Source: UBA5072 sp041737175 (lineage in GTDB: Bacteria; Bacteroidota; Bacteroidia; Bacteroidales; UBA10428). From it: DNA of 64,000 nucleotides. The notes under the pieces were generated by a model that was not told where the DNA came from, searched no databases, and saw only the letters and a program-made list of their open reading frames with translations. A program made the position numbers and the translations under genes. The stretch spans positions 74,727 to 138,726 of the forward strand of contig JBGSSF010000036.1 in the NCBI GenBank assembly GCA_041737175.1, written 5' to 3'. Shown in pieces: positions 19,476 to 28,571 of the stretch. The stretch's first letter is position 1. Every line of letters starts with the position of its first letter.

Positions 19476-19482
19476 AAATATA
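19475..19482 (-). promoter_or_regulatory. Bacteroidota -7 box for the fucR-like gene
   Basis: TATATTTG on the minus strand is an exact TAnnTTTG match 29 bases from the start codon. No good TTTG -33 box is found at the usual 19-21 bp spacing, so this is tentative. Confidence 0.35.
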
Positions 19483-19495
19483 TAAAAAATTTCTT

Positions 19496-19523
19496 TACAA
19501 TTTAACATGGCATTAAAATTGTA
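19496..19523. promoter_or_regulatory. Inverted repeat in the fucR divergent intergenic region
   Basis: TACAATTT (19496-19503) and AAATTGTA (19516-19523) form a perfect 8-bp inverted repeat with a 12-bp spacer, placed just upstream of the putative fucR -7 box. It is a candidate operator for the GntR-type regulator, by position only. Confidence 0.35.
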
Positions 19524-19551
19524 TATGGTATAACAACTAAAGTACAAAGTC

Positions 19552-20859
19552 ATGAAAAAGTTAGTTTACATTTTGATGGTCCCACTGATGATCGCCGCAT
19601 CATCCGTGTCAAACGCACAGGATTATGCCGAAGCAAGGCTGGGATTACCGGGTGATAACCTGAACCTCTTTGCTGTTATGAAACTGTTCCAGGAATCCGA
19701 GACCCTTGAGGGGTTTGAAAGGACCCTGAATGATCAGGATTCGAGAATCAATAACCTCGACCTGAACGGGGATAATTATATAGATTATATAAGGGTCATT
19801 GACCAACCGGATGGTAAGGTACACGTTATCGTGCTGCAGGTTGCCATCAATGCACTTGAAAACCAGGATGTTGCTGTATTCATTGTGCAGCAGGAAGGCA
19901 ATAACCAGGTCACGATACAGCTGATCGGTGATGAAGCCTTGTATGGCAAGAACTATATCGTTGAACCCAATTACGAGTTTGCCGGAGAAACACCCAATCC
20001 TGGCTATACCGGCAGAACAACTGTTGTTCAAGGTCAAACAGTTGTCGTGAACCGCGTTTCAACCGTTGAAGTGGCTGCATGGCCATTGATCAGGTTCATG
20101 TTTTTACCTACCTATATGGTATGGCATTCACCCTTTTACTGGGGATACTACCCAAGCTACTGGCGTCCTTGGACTCCCTACTACTGGGATTACTATTATG
20201 GCTATCATTACAACTGGTATCCGCATTACTACGGATATTACAGGCACTACAACGATTACCGCTACCCCCGTTATCACAGTTATTACTATGGCAGCAGAAG
20301 GAATTATTCACCCTATGTAGCTACAAACATCAGCAGGGGTACTTACAGGACCACATACTCGCATCCCGAAACACGCCAGGAAGGTACCCGGGTTGGCAGA
20401 CAGGCTTATGCCACCACCAGCAGGCGCGATGCAGGCAGTTCCTCCAGGAGCCAGCAGGTAAGCAAATCGACATCAACCCAGGGTAGTTCTGCAACAACAA
20501 ACCGGAGAGCAACCCCAACCCGTTCCACCGGGGCAACGACAGGCAGGTCAAGCAATGAGCTGAAAACGACCGAAAGCACTATAAATAATGGAAACAGAAG
20601 GTCCTCCAGCGACAGCAGGGTTAACAGTACTCCTGAACGTAAATCGACTGAAGCTACTACCAGCCGTCCATCGTCTCCACGGCAGTCTTCAGGGAGCAAT
20701 GTCAAAACTGAGACCAAATCCTCATCGGGAAGTTCGGTGGGCAATGGTTCTTCTTCACGGCGCTCCTCCGGCAGCACACAGTCGCAAAGCTCAGGCAGGT
20801 CTTCAGGCAAAGAAAAATCTGACAATAGTACAAAAAGAACCTCATCAGGCAGAAGATAA
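19552..20859 (+). CDS. Secreted Tyr-rich, Ser/Arg-rich repeat protein
   Basis: A 435-residue exported protein (signal peptide about 1-22, SNAQ). Residues about 25-145 form a globular domain with a calcium-loop-like segment DLNGDNYID. Residues about 185-255 are extraordinarily rich in Tyr, Trp, Pro and His (HSPFYWGYYPSYWRPW and similar), and residues about 265-435 are a low-complexity Ser/Thr/Arg/Gly tail. The layout resembles cell-surface or envelope-associated Bacteroidota proteins of unknown function; the tail is likely disordered. I cannot assign a role. It is transcribed divergently from fucR and ends with its own strong terminator, so it is probably monocistronic. Confidence 0.75.
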   Translation: MKKLVYILMVPLMIAASSVSNAQDYAEARLGLPGDNLNLFAVMKLFQESETLEGFERTLNDQDSRINNLDLNGDNYIDYIRVIDQPDGKVHVIVLQVAINALENQDVAVFIVQQEGNNQVTIQLIGDEALYGKNYIVEPNYEFAGETPNPGYTGRTTVVQGQTVVVNRVSTVEVAAWPLIRFMFLPTYMVWHSPFYWGYYPSYWRPWTPYYWDYYYGYHYNWYPHYYGYYRHYNDYRYPRYHSYYYGSRRNYSPYVATNISRGTYRTTYSHPETRQEGTRVGRQAYATTSRRDAGSSSRSQQVSKSTSTQGSSATTNRRATPTRSTGATTGRSSNELKTTESTINNGNRRSSSDSRVNSTPERKSTEATTSRPSSPRQSSGSNVKTETKSSSGSSVGNGSSSRRSSGSTQSQSSGRSSGKEKSDNSTKRTSSGRR

Positions 20860-20907
20860 GTGTATTGTAAATTTCCTTTCAGAGTTGAATAGTTAAAGTG
20901 TATGCTT

Positions 20908-20939
20908 CCGGCCCGGAAATTTTCCGGGCCGGTTTTTTT
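20908..20939 (+). terminator. Rho-independent terminator after the Tyr-rich protein gene
   Basis: A perfect 12-bp stem (CCGGCCCGGAAA, 20908-20919, with 20921-20932) followed by seven T residues, 48 bases after the stop codon. Confidence 0.93.
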
Positions 20940-20990
20940 CTGTAACTTCAACTCCTATACTACAAATTATTCCCAACTTAATTTATCATC

Positions 20991-23180
20991 ATGAAAACAT
21001 ATGGTCTGTTGACACTGGCTTGCTGGTTGTACTTTTCCTTCGTTCCGGCTCCCGGGCTATCCGCTGAATTGCCTGCTCCTTTTATCGTTCTGCCACAACC
21101 TCACAGTGTTGTTTTGATGCATGGGAAAGGCCTTGAACCATCTGCGCTTAAAAATGTCGTTTTGAAAGGGGATTTCAGGCGCCCGGTGATGGGAAAATTC
21201 CTATCCGGACTTGCTGTAGGCAAATCAACGGGCAAAGGAACACTTGCCCTTGTGCTGGATACCAGCATTACCATGCTGCCATCTGACGAGGGGTATATTC
21301 TGACTGTCACCCAGGATAGGGCAGAGATCAGGGCCACCGGAGAAGCGGGTTTATTCTATGGTTGTCAAACCCTGGAGCAACTTTTCGAAGATGCCGTGGA
21401 TTATCATAAACCGGTTCCTTCCTGTAAAATCACCGATTTTCCGGCATTGGCATACAGGGCAGTTCATTTTGATGTCAAGCACCACCTCGATCACATGCAC
21501 TATTATTATGAAAGCATTGACAGGCTGGCAAGGTACAAGATCAATGCAGTGGTTTTTGAGTTCGAAGATAAGCTGCGTTACCGGCGTCAGTCTTTGGTAG
21601 GAGCGCCCCAGGCAATAAGTATTGACGAGATGGCCGCATTGACCAGGTATGCCCGTGAAAGACATATTGAAATCACTCCTTTGGTTCAGGGATTGGGACA
21701 TGCAACATTTATTCTCAAACATCAGCAGTACGCACACCTGCGTGAACTTTCCTTTAACAGATGGGCATTCTGTCCGTTGCATGAAGGTACTTACCAGGTG
21801 CTGTTTGATTTATACCGCGATGCCATCGATGCTACTCCGGGTTCAAAATACCTCCATATCGGCGGTGATGAGATCGGAAATATAGGATTATGTCCCCGGT
21901 GCAAACCCATGGCTGATAAGGAGGGGATGCTGAGTTTAAGCCTGTACTGGTTGAAAAGAGTATGCGAATTCGCCGGTGAAAACGGTCGCATTCCGATATT
22001 CTGGGATGATATGCCGCTGAAACATGCCGGTGTTTATGAAACAACCTATATGGATGATATTACTGCTCCGGATGCTTCCAGAAGCTGGGAAAAGGGAATT
22101 CCTGAACTCGACAACCTTTTGCATGATTTCCCTAAAAATTGCGTTTATATGCGCTGGAATTATTCTATGGCGCGACAACCCGGTAATATTCTTGCGCTTG
22201 ACTGGTACAAGAGTCGCGGATTAAAAGCCATGATTGCGACCGCCACGAACGCCGAAGGAGGGATGTTGTTTCAACCGGATGAGCGGGACAAAGGCATGGC
22301 CTCATCAGGTGTCATAACCATTCAAAGCTTCATACAACTGGCTGCTGAAAAGAATGTTAACGGGATGCTCTGTACCGCCTGGGATGATAAATCCCCTCAC
22401 ATGGAGAACTACTGGCGGGGATTTATTGCCGCTGCTGAATACAGTTGGTCTCCTGATGCCCGCACGTTGGAAGAATATGACAGGGCCTGGCTGCAAAGGG
22501 AGTTCGGGTTATCCATCCCGGATTATCAGGATTTTAATAATCGGTTAAGACAGGGTTCTGAATTCTGGTACGAAGCTTTCTTCAGAAAGGGGGGCTTGCT
22601 GGACGATAATAACGCCCTGCAGAGCTTCTCACAGATGGAACACTGGCTCCCTCCATTGGAAGGAACGGAAAACAAGCCTTTTGATTACACCACCCGGCTG
22701 ATTGAATTGCCCGATTTACATACACCTGGTGCCTGGAGCTTGAAATATAAGGACCGGCTCGACTTGGCGCTGGCTGAGACAAGTGCTTACAGTGCACTTT
22801 CTCAGCGTTTAAAGGAATTGCATAACACCTCCCGAAGAAACAGGTATTATTGGGAACTGGCTATGGCATTGTATGATTTTCAGATCACGGCGCCGAACAT
22901 TTTGCTTGCCATTAAGCAATGTGACGATGGTGATCAGGTTCAGCAAAAAGCAGGCATGCAGCAGGTAAAAATCGCCTTGCAGGATTTTCAGCAGAAATGG
23001 GACACGCTGAACAAAGTATACGGCAAAACACGTTTTACTATGTATCCTGACGGCTATGTGCCCGACCGGTATTTTCACCTGGCAAGTCAGCGTGAGGATC
23101 TGAGCTGGATGGTCCAGGCAGTTGAGATGTACCAAACCATGGTTGAAAAATGGCTGAAAAATAATTTACTCATACCTTAG
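20991..23180 (+). CDS. Exported GH20 beta-N-acetylhexosaminidase
   Basis: A 729-residue protein with a signal peptide (about 1-25), an N-terminal zincin-like GH20 accessory domain (about 30-150; EGYILTV and ATGEAGLFYGCQTLEQL are typical) and the GH20 TIM barrel. The catalytic pair is Asp293-Glu294 in HIGGDEIG, where Asp assists substrate-assisted catalysis and Glu is the acid/base. The C-terminal ~200 residues form a helical extension. It would release terminal GlcNAc or GalNAc from N-glycans, mucin or chitin-like chains. Its 3' end overlaps the convergent permease gene by 15 bases. The GlcNAc it frees fits the NagA/NagB operon next door. Confidence 0.88.
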   Translation: MKTYGLLTLACWLYFSFVPAPGLSAELPAPFIVLPQPHSVVLMHGKGLEPSALKNVVLKGDFRRPVMGKFLSGLAVGKSTGKGTLALVLDTSITMLPSDEGYILTVTQDRAEIRATGEAGLFYGCQTLEQLFEDAVDYHKPVPSCKITDFPALAYRAVHFDVKHHLDHMHYYYESIDRLARYKINAVVFEFEDKLRYRRQSLVGAPQAISIDEMAALTRYARERHIEITPLVQGLGHATFILKHQQYAHLRELSFNRWAFCPLHEGTYQVLFDLYRDAIDATPGSKYLHIGGDEIGNIGLCPRCKPMADKEGMLSLSLYWLKRVCEFAGENGRIPIFWDDMPLKHAGVYETTYMDDITAPDASRSWEKGIPELDNLLHDFPKNCVYMRWNYSMARQPGNILALDWYKSRGLKAMIATATNAEGGMLFQPDERDKGMASSGVITIQSFIQLAAEKNVNGMLCTAWDDKSPHMENYWRGFIAAAEYSWSPDARTLEEYDRAWLQREFGLSIPDYQDFNNRLRQGSEFWYEAFFRKGGLLDDNNALQSFSQMEHWLPPLEGTENKPFDYTTRLIELPDLHTPGAWSLKYKDRLDLALAETSAYSALSQRLKELHNTSRRNRYYWELAMALYDFQITAPNILLAIKQCDDGDQVQQKAGMQQVKIALQDFQQKWDTLNKVYGKTRFTMYPDGYVPDRYFHLASQREDLSWMVQAVEMYQTMVEKWLKNNLLIP

Positions 23181-25574
23181 GTTCCCCGCAGGATTTGCGC
23201 GGGCAACCTTGATGACCTGTGAACCGATTGTCATTCCGGCAACTGCCATCATCAATAACAGGGGCAGTAAGAAAAGCCATATAGTAACCGGCATTTTACT
23301 GGCAAAGGAATTCAGCCACCATTGTATGCCAGCAGAACAAAGCACCCATGAAATGAAGAAAGCGATTATTATTAACAGAAAAAACTCACGACCAAACAGG
23401 AAAAGAATCCTGGAAATACTAGCTCCCATAATATTTCGGATACAGATCTCTTTGGTGCGTTGAAGCATCAGAAATGAAAATAAACCATAGATCCCCAGGG
23501 CTGTGATAAAAACTGCCAACAGCGAAAATAGTCCAAACACCTTTCCAACAATCATATCATCCTGATATTGGGCATTGAAATAATCATCCAGAAAGAAATA
23601 TTCAAATGAGTTTCCCGGGAAAAATTGATCAAAATATTTCTGAATTATGGTCACTGTTGTGTTTGATTCCTGAGTATTCAGTTTAAAAGCGAACATGCCG
23701 CGAACTCCCCTGCCATAAGGCAGAAACCTGTAAATATGGGGTTCAAAGGCTGCTTTAGGAGATTGTTGATGATAATCTTCCATCACACCGATGATTGTGT
23801 AAATAACATCCCAATAATTTACCTGCCGGCCAATTGCAGAATCAGGATGCGGGAATCCCATCCATTTGACAGCCGTTTCGTTCAGTATCAAGGCCAGAGT
23901 GTCGGAAGGAAATAGTATTGAAAAATTTCTTCCTGCTATTAGAGGCGTTTGGAAAAGGTCGACGAAATTATAATCAATTCCCACGATCTGGTAGTTTTTG
24001 CTTTCATCGGATCCGACAGGAAAGATACCACCTGCATCCCAGTATATCTGGCGACCAGGAACCTCCGTAACTACACTCATTTGGCTGATCCGGGGATTCT
24101 TCAGGATTTCCTGCTTGAATGTAAACATGCTGCTGTTAAAGTTTGCCTCCCTCGCCCTTGGAGCTCTTACCACAAGCACCTGATCCTTATTAAAACCAAG
24201 GTTCATTTTTTTCATAAATGATATCTGCAAATACACGGTCAGGGTGGCTGTAATCAAGCAGAGCGACATAACGAACTGAAAAACTACCAATATTTTGCGG
24301 AGATTTAATCCTTTTGGATTATTTCCGAGCTTACCTTTTAAAACCTGAAGCGGTTTGAATGAGGACAACAATATAACCGGGTAAAATCCGGAAAGGAATA
24401 CACCCGACAACAGTAAAAGCGCAAAGGCCGGCCAAAGCCAGTTTTGGTTCCAGATCCTGTAACTTAAAGGTGTTCCGGTCACCGGAGCCATGAAGGGCAG
24501 GACAAGTGTTAACAACAGGATTGTTACACCTATCGCAATCAAATTCATAATAAAGACCTCCAGAAAGAACTGCACAACCAACTGTGCCCGGGAGGCACCA
24601 ACCACTTTCCGCAATCCAACTTCCCTGGCACGGGTCAGGGAACGCGCTGTTGAAAGATTGATATAATTAACCCATGCGATTCCCAAAATAAAAAATGCAA
24701 TGGCAGAGAGCAGTTTGATGGCAGAATAATCACCATTGGGCTCAAATTCCTGCTGATAATGTGAAGTAAGGTGTATATCCGTAAGTGGCTGTATCGGCAG
24801 GGTCATCGTGAGCTTATAATATTTCAAAGCTTCTCCAAACTCCTTTTCAGCGATTGCATCCAGTTTTTTTTGAAAAGCTGAGATATTAACTCCTTTTTTA
24901 AACAGGATATAGGTGTATGCGCCGGAATCTCCCCATGAATCATCAAAATCAATTCCAAGAATATCCAACAGATTCGCCCATGGCAGAACAATATCACACT
25001 TGATATGCGAGTTTTCCGGTACATCTTCAAATATGCCGGTAATCTGGTATTCAGTTGTATTGTCCAGTTTTATAGATTTACCCATGGGATTCTCATCGCC
25101 AAAATATTTTCTGGCTGTGGACCGTGAAATAAAGGCCGTGTTGGGATCATGGATTCCCTTAACAGGACCACCTTCAACAAATGTGAAATTAAAAATCCTG
25201 AAGAATTCAGATTCAGCGTAAAACAAACGTTCCTCAATAAACCTGTTTTCATTATAGGAAACCGAAGCAGGATAGCGACAAATACGTGCCACCAGTTCCA
25301 CTTCGGGTAACAACTTCCTGATCCTTAATCCCACCGGAGGACAGCATGATGCAAACCGAACGGATTCACCGTCTTCACTGTATCGTTCATACCTCAACCG
25401 GTATATCCGATCACTGTTCGCATAAAACCTGTCATAACTTTTTTCGAAGCTCACATAATGCTGGATAATCAAAAAGGCTGTCATCCCTATTGAAAGTCCC
25501 AGAATGTTAATAATGGAAAATTGCCGGGTTCTGAACAGGTTTCTGAATGCTACAATGAGATAGTTTCGAAACAT
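23166..25574 (-). CDS. MacB/FtsX-type ABC transporter permease
   Basis: An 802-residue permease with the two-lobed arrangement of this family: an N-terminal transmembrane helix (about 20-42) and a MacB-type periplasmic domain (about 45-240), an FtsX helix bundle (about 285-430), then a second periplasmic domain and a second FtsX bundle at the C terminus. Such proteins work with a separate MacB/LolD-type ATPase to drive mechanotransmission or export rather than uptake. No ATPase or membrane-fusion protein gene is nearby, so the partner must be elsewhere. It is the last gene of the minus-strand nag operon, 13 bases after the preceding stop. Confidence 0.85.
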   Translation of the reverse strand: MFRNYLIVAFRNLFRTRQFSIINILGLSIGMTAFLIIQHYVSFEKSYDRFYANSDRIYRLRYERYSEDGESVRFASCCPPVGLRIRKLLPEVELVARICRYPASVSYNENRFIEERLFYAESEFFRIFNFTFVEGGPVKGIHDPNTAFISRSTARKYFGDENPMGKSIKLDNTTEYQITGIFEDVPENSHIKCDIVLPWANLLDILGIDFDDSWGDSGAYTYILFKKGVNISAFQKKLDAIAEKEFGEALKYYKLTMTLPIQPLTDIHLTSHYQQEFEPNGDYSAIKLLSAIAFFILGIAWVNYINLSTARSLTRAREVGLRKVVGASRAQLVVQFFLEVFIMNLIAIGVTILLLTLVLPFMAPVTGTPLSYRIWNQNWLWPAFALLLLSGVFLSGFYPVILLSSFKPLQVLKGKLGNNPKGLNLRKILVVFQFVMSLCLITATLTVYLQISFMKKMNLGFNKDQVLVVRAPRAREANFNSSMFTFKQEILKNPRISQMSVVTEVPGRQIYWDAGGIFPVGSDESKNYQIVGIDYNFVDLFQTPLIAGRNFSILFPSDTLALILNETAVKWMGFPHPDSAIGRQVNYWDVIYTIIGVMEDYHQQSPKAAFEPHIYRFLPYGRGVRGMFAFKLNTQESNTTVTIIQKYFDQFFPGNSFEYFFLDDYFNAQYQDDMIVGKVFGLFSLLAVFITALGIYGLFSFLMLQRTKEICIRNIMGASISRILFLFGREFFLLIIIAFFISWVLCSAGIQWWLNSFASKMPVTIWLFLLPLLLMMAVAGMTIGSQVIKVARANPAGNLRYE

Positions 25575-25587
25575 TACTTTGAAAGGC

Positions 25588-26418
25588 TTAATTTAAATTC
25601 ATTTCTACAAACACCGGGAAATGATCCGAAGGGTATCTTCCCTTGCAGGTGTTGGTCAATATTCCATAACGTATTACTTCAAATGCAGGTGTGATGAATA
25701 TATGATCAATCCTTCCCTCAGGTATGGAGGTTATGTCGAATTCGTTGAAAGTGCCGCCCGGAGCGTACCGTATTCCTGCAAGATCGTAGGTGTCTCTTAA
25801 TAAACCTGATGTTTTCAGGTAGGTATAGCTTTCATGGTTTTCATTAAAATTAAAATCACCTGTCAGGATGCAGGGTGAGTTTCCGGCTATTTCGCTGATT
25901 TTGCGGATCACAAGCCGGGCGCTTTCTCTTCGGGCTACCTCACCCTGGTGATCAAAATGGACGTTGAATATATAAAACACCTTCCCCGTTTCGATTACCT
26001 CAAATTTACCCCATGAACAAATACGTGGCAGAGCAGCATCCCATCCCTTATTGGGTTTATCGGTCTTTTCCGCCAGCCAGAAATTGCCGCTCAACAGCAG
26101 CCTGAATTTATCCTTTTTATAAAAAATTGCAGAGTGTTCACCCTTCTGATCTCCGTTGTCGCGACCAACGCCAGTGTACTCGTATCCTGCAAGCTCCTTT
26201 TTGAGATCTTCGAGCTGGTGTTTCAGGCCTTCCTGCGTGCCGAAAATTTCGAAATCGTTCAGAAGTATCAGATTGGTCACGCAGCTGATCCGGTTTGGCC
26301 AGGCATTCAGTGAATCTCCGGGATTATCATACCGCAGATTATAGGTGGCAACCCGCAGGTTTTGCGCTGATACGGAAGACATAGTTACGATCAGGCAAAT
26401 CATAAACAGTTTATTCAT
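25588..26418 (-). CDS. Exported endonuclease/exonuclease/phosphatase-family hydrolase
   Basis: A 276-residue protein with a signal peptide (about 1-18) and a complete metal-dependent EEP fold: RVATYNLRYD near the N terminus, the metal-binding Glu in FGTQEG, NVHFDHQG, TGDFNFNE with the catalytic Asp, EGRIDHIF and the C-terminal SDHFPVF His. Exported members of this family cleave phosphodiesters such as nucleic acids, sphingomyelin or inositol phosphates; which one is unknown. It lies between nagB and the permease gene in one operon (34 and 13 base gaps). Confidence 0.82.
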   Translation of the reverse strand: MNKLFMICLIVTMSSVSAQNLRVATYNLRYDNPGDSLNAWPNRISCVTNLILLNDFEIFGTQEGLKHQLEDLKKELAGYEYTGVGRDNGDQKGEHSAIFYKKDKFRLLLSGNFWLAEKTDKPNKGWDAALPRICSWGKFEVIETGKVFYIFNVHFDHQGEVARRESARLVIRKISEIAGNSPCILTGDFNFNENHESYTYLKTSGLLRDTYDLAGIRYAPGGTFNEFDITSIPEGRIDHIFITPAFEVIRYGILTNTCKGRYPSDHFPVFVEMNLN

Positions 26419-26452
26419 GGTATATCTTTTAGAAATAATTTATGCTTAATTA

Positions 26453-27184
26453 TTATTCTTTTAACAACAAAGATGATTCTTTATCGAGATAAAGCCATAC
26501 TGCTTTATGCTGACGTAGAACAGATGCCGGAATCCATGGAGTAATAGGCCCTTCCAGAGTTTTTTTGACAGCCTCTGACTTGCGCAATTCAGGAACACTG
26601 CAGATGATGGCTTTGGATTTCATTATTTGCTTTATCGACATGCTGATCGCTTTTTCAGGTACATCCCTCATGACAGGAAACCAGCCTTCCCCCATCTGCT
26701 GCCGACGGCAATTTTCATCGAGATTTACAACTATGTACGCTTTTTCCGTCTCGAAATCTGCCGGGGGATCATTAAATGCCAGATGGCCATTCTCACCGAT
26801 GCCTACAAAAGCTACATCTATCGGACTGTTTTGAATTAGATCCCCTAACCTGGTGCATTCCTGATCAGGGTTGGTTTCACCGTCAATATAGATGAATGAA
26901 CGAGGATTCACGTGATCGGCAAATCTTTCTTTCAGATATCTTCGAAATGAAGCAGGATGTGATTCCGGCAGTCCGATATATTCATCCAGATGAAAAACAC
27001 TTACACGGGTCCAGTCAATATCTTCTTTAATCAGTACCTCCAGCATACTAAACTGGGATGCACCGGTAGCCAGGATGATGTATGCTTCCCCTTTTGCACG
27101 GATGGCATCACGGATTAATTGCCCGCCTTTTTCAGCTGCCCGTCTGCCAAGTTCCTCCCTGTTATCAGCAATGATTATTTCCAT
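26453..27184 (-). CDS. nagB: Glucosamine-6-phosphate deaminase
   Basis: About 243 residues (start at 27184; an ATG two codons upstream at 27190 is also possible). It converts glucosamine-6-phosphate to fructose-6-phosphate and ammonia in the cytoplasm. The family marks are ILATGASQ for phosphate binding, FHLDEYIGL with the proton-transferring Asp, and GIGENGHLAFNDP with the active-site His. Length is near the shorter NagB type. It stands in an operon with a NagA-like deacetylase and an MFS transporter, so the pathway for GlcNAc is encoded as a unit. Confidence 0.92.
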   Translation of the reverse strand: MEIIIADNREELGRRAAEKGGQLIRDAIRAKGEAYIILATGASQFSMLEVLIKEDIDWTRVSVFHLDEYIGLPESHPASFRRYLKERFADHVNPRSFIYIDGETNPDQECTRLGDLIQNSPIDVAFVGIGENGHLAFNDPPADFETEKAYIVVNLDENCRRQQMGEGWFPVMRDVPEKAISMSIKQIMKSKAIICSVPELRKSEAVKKTLEGPITPWIPASVLRQHKAVWLYLDKESSLLLKE

Positions 27185-27216
27185 GTACATACTAAGTTTT
27201 AACAGAATAATTCTGT

Positions 27217-28518
27217 TTATTTCCTGATATATTCCAGTTTATCATCCAAAGGTGTCATTTTTGGCATGAGCAGGTGAACAAAACCTAAAATTACCAGATA
27301 GGATGAACCCGCAATTACAAAGGCCCAGAAGTAACCGGAATTATTTGCTCTATCCAGGACAGTACCCAAAGCTATATCAGCAATTATCGCTACTGCCACA
27401 CCGATCATTTTTCCAATTCCTATGACCGATGCGACAGCCTTTTTGGGAAAAACATCAGGGACAAGTGTATAACCGTTAATTGACCATGACTGATGTCCGG
27501 CAGCTCCGAATCCAATTAAAATTACAGCGATCCATTTACTCGCAATAACAGGTACAATGGTTACGGGTAAAATTATTATTGCACAAATCAGCATTGTAAT
27601 TTTTCTGGCTTTATTGATTGACCAGCCTCTTTTTATCAGTGCTCCGGACGCATATCCCCCTATCAGGCTCCCGGCATCCGCCATGACAAAGATAATCAGG
27701 AACGGAAGTCCTATGTTCTTGATATCCACGTCAAATTGTTCACCAAGAAATTTAGCACCCCAGAAAAGGTAAAACCACCAAACGCCATCGGTAACAGTCG
27801 TCAGGGAGAAGGCCCAGGTTTCTTTTTTTGGCAGGAGTGTCAACCAGGGAATCTTTTCATCCGTTTCTTCCTCCGAATCGCTGTTTATATATGCGAGCTC
27901 CTCTTTTGATAATTTAGGATGTACTGCCGGTTTCTGGTAAGTATTCAGCCATAAGTACACCCAAAGTGAACTGAGTAAACCGGTCAAAAGAAATGGTATT
28001 TGCCAGTTTTTCCCGTCTATGGTGACGATTGCCCCGACAATAAAGGGAGCTAAAATTGCGCCCACACTTGTGGATGCATCAAAAATGCCTGTAGCGAAGG
28101 CACGGTCTTTTTTCGGAAACCATTCTGCCACAGTTTTGACAGCAGCCGGAAAATTTCCTGATTCTCCTATCCCAAGTCCGAAACGTGCGGCAATAAATCC
28201 GGCAAGGCTGAATGCCGGTCTGATAGCTGCATGCAACATACCAAAGATGCTCCAGGTAACAATGGATAAAGTATATCCCAGCTTTGTGCCGAACCTGTCA
28301 ATGATTCCGCCCATAAAAAGCAGTCCCGCTCCATAGGCAATCTTGAATGAAACCATGACGGCCGCATAATCCTTGTTTGACCAATCGAAAAGTTTTTGCA
28401 GCGTTGGCGCCATTACACCCACAATACTCCGGTCGAAATAATTGATGGTAGTAGCCATGAAAACCAAAGCAAGAATACGGTAGCGATAATTTCCTATTCC
28501 GGGTGCGGTGTTGGTCAT
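27217..28518 (-). CDS. MFS transporter of the anion:cation symporter family
   Basis: A 433-residue major facilitator with 12 predicted helices and the ACS-family signature region NYFDRSIVGVMAPTL, GGIIDRFGTKLGY and RFGLGIGESGNFPAAVKTVAEWF. The ACS family contains hexuronate, galactonate and sialic-acid-type permeases. In this position, between NagA-like and NagB genes (53 and 32 base gaps), it probably imports the amino sugar or acidic sugar that feeds the operon. The substrate cannot be read from the sequence. Confidence 0.85.
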   Translation of the reverse strand: MTNTAPGIGNYRYRILALVFMATTINYFDRSIVGVMAPTLQKLFDWSNKDYAAVMVSFKIAYGAGLLFMGGIIDRFGTKLGYTLSIVTWSIFGMLHAAIRPAFSLAGFIAARFGLGIGESGNFPAAVKTVAEWFPKKDRAFATGIFDASTSVGAILAPFIVGAIVTIDGKNWQIPFLLTGLLSSLWVYLWLNTYQKPAVHPKLSKEELAYINSDSEEETDEKIPWLTLLPKKETWAFSLTTVTDGVWWFYLFWGAKFLGEQFDVDIKNIGLPFLIIFVMADAGSLIGGYASGALIKRGWSINKARKITMLICAIIILPVTIVPVIASKWIAVILIGFGAAGHQSWSINGYTLVPDVFPKKAVASVIGIGKMIGVAVAIIADIALGTVLDRANNSGYFWAFVIAGSSYLVILGFVHLLMPKMTPLDDKLEYIRK

Positions 28519-28571
28519 GTTGAGAACTAGAATTTGGAAATATGTTGTTTGCTCACTGTCATTAGGGTTTG

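Noticed and set aside
20406..20951. 181-residue minus-strand frame, rich in Leu, Glu and Asp
   Set aside because: It is the antisense of the Ser/Arg-rich tail of the secreted protein at 19552-20859 and shows repeat-driven composition only.
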